Of a stretch of DNA of 10,444 nt, positions 6,586 to 10,444 are shown one piece after another. How positions within the stretch are numbered: the stretch's first letter is position 1; each line of letters opens with the position of its first letter. The notes under the pieces were generated by a model. It was not told the origin of the DNA and made no database searches. It saw nothing but the letters and a program-made list of their open reading frames with translations. The DNA is from Candidatus Eiseniibacteriota bacterium (GTDB lineage Bacteria; Eisenbacteria; RBG-16-71-46), in the NCBI GenBank assembly GCA_021414165.1, contig JAIOPA010000096.1:1-10444 (forward strand), written 5' to 3'. A program made the translations under genes and the position numbers.

Positions 6586-7332
6586 ATGAATCGCTTCCTC
6601 GTTCCGTTGGGCTTCCTCGCTGCGCTCGTGATCTCCGTCACGCTGTGGTGGTTCATGCCCGAGCTGATCGGTGAGGAGATCGGCCACCAGCTCAAGCAGG
6701 CCGGCTGGCTCGTGCCCGCCCTCATCATGCTGCTCATCCTGCAGATCTCGTTCGTGATCGAGCGTCTCCTGAGCCTCCGCAAGGCGCAGGGTCGTGGCTC
6801 CATGCCGGACTTCCTGAACAACGTCCGCAAGAAGCTGCACTCGGGCGACATCGACGGCGCTCTCCAGCTCTGCGCGCAGCAGCGCGGCTCGGCGGCGAAC
6901 GTGATGCGCGCCGGTCTCGATCGCTACCGCCTGCTCAAGGGCGAGGGCGCTCCGAAGGACAAGATCGTGGCCGAGACGCAGGCCGCCATCCAGGAGGCCT
7001 CGGGCCTCGAGACGCCGCTGCTCGAGCGTAACCTCATCGCGCTCTCGACGATCGCGTCGATCAGCACGATGGTCGGTCTGCTCGGCACGGTCATGGGTAT
7101 GATCCGCAGCTTCGCCGCCCTCGGTACCTCGGGTGCCGTCGACGCCTCCAAGCTGGCTATCGGTATCTCGGAAGCACTCATCAACACGGCCGGCGGTCTG
7201 TTCGTCGCCATCCTCGGTATCGTCATGTACAACGTGTTCGTGACCCGCGTTGATAGCTTCAACTACATGATGGACGAGGCGTCGTACGAAGTGCTCCAGC
7301 TGTTGGCTGCCTCGGCCGCCGACAAGCACTGA
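6586..7332 (+). CDS. exbB: ExbB/TolQ/MotA-family proton-channel protein
   Basis: This 248-residue inner-membrane protein is the pentameric proton-channel subunit that energises TonB together with ExbD. Hydrophobic segments lie at about 5-23, 42-60, 149-173 and 188-219. The last two correspond to canonical TM2 and TM3, with the family signature around LLGTVMGMIRSFAALG (165-180) and AIGISEALINTAGGLFVAI (191-209). The large 61-148 segment is the cytoplasmic domain. E. coli ExbB has three helices; the extra N-terminal one here would leave the topology consistent with the N-terminus inside. The ATG at 6586 is chosen because GGAGGAT (6570-6576) lies 9 bases upstream. A GTG at 6547 would add 13 unlikely residues. 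The 156-base gap before it contains two stem-loops, so it may have separate expression control. ExbD1 follows after 19 bases. Confidence 0.95.
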   Translation: MNRFLVPLGFLAALVISVTLWWFMPELIGEEIGHQLKQAGWLVPALIMLLILQISFVIERLLSLRKAQGRGSMPDFLNNVRKKLHSGDIDGALQLCAQQRGSAANVMRAGLDRYRLLKGEGAPKDKIVAETQAAIQEASGLETPLLERNLIALSTIASISTMVGLLGTVMGMIRSFAALGTSGAVDASKLAIGISEALINTAGGLFVAILGIVMYNVFVTRVDSFNYMMDEASYEVLQLLAASAADKH

Positions 7333-7351
7333 TCAGGCATCGGAGCCCAGA

Positions 7352-7831
7352 ATGCTCAAGAAGAAGCGTCGCATCGGAGTCAGCATGGACATGACGCCCA
7401 TGGTGGACGTCGCGTTCCTTCTGCTGATCTTCTTCATGACGACGACGCAGTTCCAGCCGCCGGAGAAGGACAAGATCGATCTTCCCAAGTCCACCTCCGA
7501 GGCCAAGTCGCCCGAGTCCGACGTCATCACGATCGCCGTCACCAAGGCCCCACTCGTCAGCGTGATCTACAAGAAGCGCGGCGCCCAGGGCATGGAAGAG
7601 GTGCGCATCGAGATGCAGCCGGCTCAGGTGCCGACGGATCTGGGTCCCGCGTTGCAGCGGGCCCGTGCTGCGAATCCTGCAGCGCGCGTGGTCGTGAAGA
7701 TGGATAAGGGTGCCACTTACGGGATCGTCGCGGACATGCAGTTCGGCCTGCAGGCGGCCAATGCCACGCGATTCAACGTCCAGACCAACCTCAAGAAGGG
7801 GCCAGGCCAGGCTGCACCAGTGGCCGAATGA
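7352..7831 (+). CDS. exbD: Biopolymer transport protein ExbD, copy 1
   Basis: This 159-residue ExbD/TolR protein has a basic cytoplasmic tail (MLKKKRRIGV) and a single transmembrane helix, about 17-34. The essential aspartate of the proton path is Asp19 in MDMTPMVDVAFLLLIFFM, equivalent to Asp25 of E. coli ExbD. A periplasmic domain of about 115 residues follows and ends in a short Gly/Pro/Ala tail. It should sit in the pore of the ExbB pentamer. GGAG (7342-7345) lies 6 bases before the ATG. The second exbD starts 25 bases downstream. The helix-coding DNA at 7385-7438 is nearly identical to that in copy 2, while the periplasmic domains differ strongly, which suggests different partners or a heterodimer. 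Confidence 0.95.
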   Translation: MLKKKRRIGVSMDMTPMVDVAFLLLIFFMTTTQFQPPEKDKIDLPKSTSEAKSPESDVITIAVTKAPLVSVIYKKRGAQGMEEVRIEMQPAQVPTDLGPALQRARAANPAARVVVKMDKGATYGIVADMQFGLQAANATRFNVQTNLKKGPGQAAPVAE

Positions 7832-7856
7832 GCCCGTTGAAGGACGGTGGTAACGC

Positions 7857-8357
7857 ATGGGTGCTGTAGACACCCCAGATCGCAGCAGCGGTAAAAAGGG
7901 CAAGGGGCTCTCGGGCCGTAGACCGAAGCGTCGCGTCGGTATCAAGATGGACATGACGCCCATGGTCGACGTCGCGTTCCTCCTTCTCATCTTCTTCATG
8001 GTCACGACGGTATTCCGTACGCCGAAGGCCCTGGAGATCAATCTGCCGCCGAAGGACGCCAAGGTCGACGTCGCGGAATCCAAGACGATGACGTTGCGTG
8101 TCCTTGCTGACGGCCGTCTGTACTGGAAGCGTGGCGCAGCCACGAATCCGTGGGTCCGCTCCTCCGTGGGCGAGCTCAAGTCCGTCCTGGCGCCTTACAA
8201 CGGCCAGAACGAACTCATCGTGGTCGTCAAGATCGACCGCGAGGCGGAATTCGAGAACATGGTCAACGCGCTCGACGAACTGCACGCCGCGAAGCTCTCG
8301 CGCTTCTCCATCAATCCTCTCGAGGATAAGGAGAAGGCGGAAGTGGAGGCCTTGTGA
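7857..8357 (+). CDS. exbD: Biopolymer transport protein ExbD, copy 2
   Basis: This 166-residue second ExbD has a longer basic, Gly/Ser/Lys-rich N-terminal tail (residues 1-29). It then carries the same MDMTPMVDVAFLLLIFFM core, with the proton-path aspartate at Asp38. The periplasmic part (about 52-150) contains LPPKDAKVDV and RVLADGRLYWKRG, and the C-terminus is acidic (EDKEKAEVEAL). GGTGG (7846-7850) lies 6 bases before the ATG, with AAGGA slightly further up. Its TGA stop overlaps the GTG start of tonB (GTGA, 8354-8357), so the two are probably translationally coupled. Both ExbD copies keep every residue needed for proton coupling, so neither looks degenerate. Confidence 0.95.
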   Translation: MGAVDTPDRSSGKKGKGLSGRRPKRRVGIKMDMTPMVDVAFLLLIFFMVTTVFRTPKALEINLPPKDAKVDVAESKTMTLRVLADGRLYWKRGAATNPWVRSSVGELKSVLAPYNGQNELIVVVKIDREAEFENMVNALDELHAAKLSRFSINPLEDKEKAEVEAL

Positions 8358-9085
8358 GCCCGGCTAACGAGGAACGCCCGAGTCTCTATGAGTTCATGCC
8401 CTATGGGGCACCTGAGCTCATGGAGGTCGCCAAGAAGTACATGTTCCGCGCGACCCTGGGCGGCATCGGCACGATCGCGGGCATCTTCGTGATCATGTTC
8501 GTGACCAACCTGATCATCGCGCAGCAGGAGAAGGCGATCCCGGTCGTCCAGATGCAGGTTTCCGATCTGGCCGCGCCGCCGCCGCTTTCGCAGGACACCC
8601 CGCCGCCGCAGGTGCAGGTCTCGCCTGCAGCGGCACCGCCTGCAGCCGCTATCCCCGTGCCCGTGCCGGACGCGGAGGCGCCGCAGGAGCAGACGATCAT
8701 GTCGCAGGAGGAGATCGCGACCTCGACCCCCGGCGTTGCGGAGGCCGGGGACGGCCAGCAGATCGTGGTCGCCCCGCCGTCCGATGACGAAATGCCGAAG
8801 TTCGGCGATTACGTCTACGTCGAGGAGCTCCCGGAAGCGGTCACCCGTATCCCTCCGGTGTATCCGGACATGGCCCGTGAAGCCAACGTCGACGGCACCG
8901 TCATGGTGCAGGCGCTCGTGGGCAAGGACGGCAAGGTCCGTGACGTGCGTGTCGTGAAGAGCATCCCCATGCTGGACGACGCCGCCAAGGCGGCCGTGCG
9001 GCAGTGGGTGTTCAAGCCGGCACTCTCGAACAACAAGCCGGTCGCGGTGTGGGTCGGTGTGCCGGTCAAGTTCAGCCTGCACTAG
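8354..9085 (+). CDS. tonB: TonB energy-transducing protein
   Basis: This 243-residue protein links the ExbB/ExbD motor to outer-membrane receptors. A cytoplasmic N-terminus of about 32 residues is unusually long. It is followed by one membrane anchor (about 33-56), then a Pro/Ala/Gln-rich periplasmic spacer (about 74-110) and an acidic linker. The C-terminal TonB domain (about 166-242) contains PPVYPDMAREANVDGTV, GKDGKVRDVRVVKS and AVRQWVFKPALSNNKPVAV, all typical of the family. The start is the GTG at 8354 inside the GTGA overlap, with GGAGG (8345-8349) 4 bases upstream. An ATG at 8396 would be an alternative but lacks a comparable site. It is the last gene of the cluster, with a strong hairpin 20 bases after the stop. 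No receptor gene is nearby, so the substrate is unknown. Confidence 0.94.
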   Translation: MSPANEERPSLYEFMPYGAPELMEVAKKYMFRATLGGIGTIAGIFVIMFVTNLIIAQQEKAIPVVQMQVSDLAAPPPLSQDTPPPQVQVSPAAAPPAAAIPVPVPDAEAPQEQTIMSQEEIATSTPGVAEAGDGQQIVVAPPSDDEMPKFGDYVYVEELPEAVTRIPPVYPDMAREANVDGTVMVQALVGKDGKVRDVRVVKSIPMLDDAAKAAVRQWVFKPALSNNKPVAVWVGVPVKFSLH

Positions 9086-9105
9086 AGTCCCAGCGGTTTT
9101 CACGC

Positions 9106-9135
9106 AAGGCGCTCCGGCTCTGGCCGGGGCGCCTT
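9106..9135 (+). terminator. Hairpin terminator after tonB
   Basis: AAGGCGCTCCGG (9106-9117) pairs with CCGGGGCGCCTT (9124-9135) across a 6-base loop, giving 12 pairs with a single T-G wobble. Only a short T-containing stretch follows (the TT closing the stem, then CGTGTT). It probably stops or stabilises the end of the tonB transcript. As a near-symmetric stem it could work in both directions. Confidence 0.65.
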
Positions 9136-9182
9136 CGTGTTGCCGGTCAGTCCCGCCGGGGAGGGGCTGAGCCGCGCCCGTA

Positions 9183-9203
9183 GGACCGGTTCCGCGCCGG
9201 TCC
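9183..9203. repeat. 7-bp inverted repeat upstream of the YIP1 gene
   Basis: GGACCGG (9183-9189) and CCGGTCC (9197-9203) are perfect reverse complements with a 7-base spacer. The repeat sits just before the candidate YIP1 promoter. It may be a second stem after the tonB terminator or a regulator site. Confidence 0.3.
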
Positions 9204-9212
9204 GGCTGGGGT

Positions 9213-9241
9213 TTGACCCGCCCCCGGCGCGCCCCTAACGT
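9213..9241 (+). promoter_or_regulatory. Candidate promoter for the YIP1/TolC genes
   Basis: TTGACC (9213-9218, five of six -35 matches) is followed after 17 bases by TAACGT (9236-9241, three of six). It lies between the tonB terminator and the ATG at 9298, where a new transcription unit would be expected to begin. Confidence 0.35.
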
Positions 9242-9297
9242 CGAACGCCCTCGGTCCCCTCCAGGACCTCCGAGAACCCGCCCTCCCGGAGCCCGTC

Positions 9298-10000
9298 ATG
9301 TCGATCACTCCAGATTCCATCGGTCCGGCGCCCGTCGCGCCGCCGGACGTGCCCGCCGTGCCATGGCACGCCCGCCTCAGCCGCGTCTTCGTGTCTCCAT
9401 CGACGGCATTCGAGGGGATGCAGGGCGGCGGTGCGTGGTGGATCCCGCTGCTCATCGTGGTCGTGATCGAGGTGTTGCTGGGAGCGGTGTGCTATCAGCG
9501 CGTCATGGTGCCCGACACGCTCCTTCGTCGAGAGCAAGACCGGCATGGCGTTCACGCTCGGGATCATCGGAGTGGCGATCCCGCTCATCTATCTGCTCCA
9601 GGCCCTGGTGGTCTGGTTCGGCGCGGGCTTCGTGCTGGGGGCGAAGTTCCGTTTCTCGCAAGCGCTGGGCGTCGTGTCGTGGGCCGGGTTGGTCGGTATC
9701 CCCGGGTCGATCGTGCGCTACGCCTACGGCTGGTCCCAGGAGACGCTCAAGGGCCTGCACCTCGGACTTGGGGTACTCTTGCCCGAGGCGGAGTCCCCGA
9801 CCAAGCTGATGACCGGGCTCACCGTGTTCCTGGATGCCATCTCACCCTTCACGGCCTGGTACCTGTTCGTGCTGGTCCTCGGTACCGCCGCTCTGGCGCA
9901 CATGCCGCGCCGCAACGTCGCGTGGGTCCTCGTGACGTTGTATCTCGCGTTCGTGGCTTTTACTGCCGCGGTCGCCGCGCTGTTCAGCCAGGGCGCGTGA
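9298..10000 (+). CDS. YIP1-family multi-pass membrane protein, frameshifted
   Basis: Two adjacent frames together encode one plausible membrane protein. The first, from the ATG at 9298 (GGAG at 9288-9291, 6 bases upstream), gives a Pro-rich N-terminus, then FVSPSTAFEGM and the helix WWIPLLIVVVIEVLLGAV. After about 9520 the hydrophobic pattern continues only in the next frame: FVESKTGMAFTLGIIGVAIPLIYLLQAL, with three or four more helices, ending at TGA 9998-10000. The FxxPxxAFxxM start and about five helices fit the YIP1 domain, whose bacterial role is unknown. Removing one base near CTCCTT (9520-9525) restores a frame of about 233 residues. The cause could be a sequencing or assembly error or a true mutation. 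The second part could restart at the ATG at 9545, but the ribosome site there is poor. It is followed by a TolC-family gene on the same strand. Confidence 0.75.
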
Positions 10001-10041
10001 CGCCGCGACGCAACCTCGTACCAGACGATTGCGTACACACA

Positions 10042-10070
10042 GGCAGCCCCGGGGTCGTCCCGGGCTTGCC
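10042..10070 (+). terminator. Hairpin between the YIP1 and TolC genes
   Basis: GGCAGCCCCGGG (10042-10053) pairs with CCCGGGCTTGCC (10059-10070) around a 5-base loop, with one mismatch and one wobble. No U-tract follows. It may be a weak terminator or attenuator, or an mRNA-stabilising stem, just before the TolC ribosome-binding site. Confidence 0.4.
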
Positions 10071-10094
10071 GGTCCTTAAGGAGAACCTCTGCCG

Positions 10095-10444
10095 ATGCGT
10101 CCCGTCGCCTTCCTGACCGTCGCCGCTCTCGCGCTCGCCACCGCGGCCCATGCTGCTCCGCTCACCGCCGATGAGGCGGTCCGCATCGCCCTCCAGAAGA
10201 ACAGTGCGGTGATCCAGTCCCAGGCCAGTGCGCTGTCCGCGCGCAGCGGTCTGTGGAGCGCTTACAGCCGCGTGCTGCCGAGCGTCGATGGCGACCTCAA
10301 CCGCAGCGGTTCATTCACCGGCTCCTCGGTGGGCACTCAGGTATTCGGCTCGTCGGTGTTCCCGTCGAGCAGCTTCGACGCCGAGCGCTACTCGCGTTCG
10401 TATGGGTTGTCGGGCCGCTGGTCCGTGCTCGACCCGTCGGCCAT
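10095..10444 (+). CDS. TolC-family outer-membrane efflux protein (N-terminal part)
   Basis: The frame runs from the ATG at 10095 to the window edge, 116 complete codons of a family that usually has 400-500 residues. Residues 1-20 are a Sec signal ending AAHA/AP. LTADEAVRIALQKNSAVIQSQ (23-43) is the characteristic start of the first periplasmic helix of the outer-membrane efflux (OEP) domain. SALSARSGLWSAYSRVLPSVDGD (45-67) matches the usual turn into the first beta-strands. A Ser/Gly/Phe-rich strand region follows. AAGGAG (10078-10083) lies 11 bases before the ATG, slightly far. Such channels work with a periplasmic adaptor and an RND or ABC pump, which would be expected just downstream but is outside the window. 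Efflux of drugs or export of proteins or metabolites cannot be told apart here. Confidence 0.9.
   Translation, partial: MRPVAFLTVAALALATAAHAAPLTADEAVRIALQKNSAVIQSQASALSARSGLWSAYSRVLPSVDGDLNRSGSFTGSSVGTQVFGSSVFPSSSFDAERYSRSYGLSGRWSVLDPSA

Noticed and set aside
8567..8660. CCGCC/CTGCAG-rich short repeats as a tandem repeat locus
   Set aside because: They encode the Pro/Ala/Gln spacer of TonB, which is repetitive in protein sequence for structural reasons.
9510..9545. Programmed ribosomal frameshifting in the YIP1 gene
   Set aside because: No slippery heptamer with a downstream stem is evident. A one-base sequencing, assembly or mutational change is the simpler explanation.
1..10444. tRNA or rRNA genes, CRISPR arrays, transposases or integration sites
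   Set aside because: I saw no cloverleaf-like segments, regularly spaced repeats, transposase motifs or terminal inverted repeats on reading both strands.

Overview
The window is GC-rich, strongly codon-biased bacterial DNA. It encodes a lipoprotein, a TonB energy-transduction system and a TolC-type outer-membrane factor, so the cell is a diderm. I cannot name the phylum from the sequence. The gene style (TPR proteins, duplicated exbD, an ExbB with an extra N-terminal helix, YIP1 next to TolC) reminds me of Gemmatimonadota, Eisenbacteria or Acidobacteria-type lineages. That is an impression, not evidence.

Layout. (1) Positions 1-1181, minus strand: the N-terminal 393 residues of a secreted or membrane TPR protein whose 3' end lies outside the window. 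(2) A divergent intergenic region, 1182-1389, with a candidate promoter and a small palindrome, followed by asnS (asparaginyl-tRNA synthetase) at 1390-2706 on the plus strand. (3) A 189-base spacer with a candidate sigma70-type promoter and a 10-bp inverted repeat. (4) An eight-gene plus-strand cluster, 2896-9085: PstS-like lipoprotein, exported TPR protein, two tandem STAS-domain proteins, a 156-base structured gap, then ExbB, ExbD1, ExbD2 and TonB, closed by a strong hairpin at 9106-9135. (5) A YIP1-family membrane protein at 9298-10000 interrupted by an apparent one-base frameshift. (6) The N-terminus of a TolC-family outer-membrane efflux protein from 10095 to the window edge.

How the genes fit together. 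ExbB, ExbD1, ExbD2 and TonB form a complete proton-motive-force-driven transducer that energises outer-membrane receptors. The upstream four genes are spaced 17-33 bases apart and appear to be one transcription unit. They would add a lipid-anchored periplasmic binding protein, a large periplasmic TPR scaffold and two cytoplasmic STAS switch proteins to the same system. No TonB-dependent receptor, Pst permease, anti-sigma kinase or PP2C phosphatase is present in the window, so the substrate and the switch input are unknown.

The items most worth a second look are the combination of STAS pairs with a TonB motor and a PstS-like protein, the missing phosphate-binding loop in that PstS-like protein, the YIP1 frameshift, and the structured non-coding segments at 2796-2863 and 6426-6565. 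There are no tRNA or rRNA genes, CRISPR arrays or insertion sequences that I can see. No gene-free stretch exceeds 300 bases.
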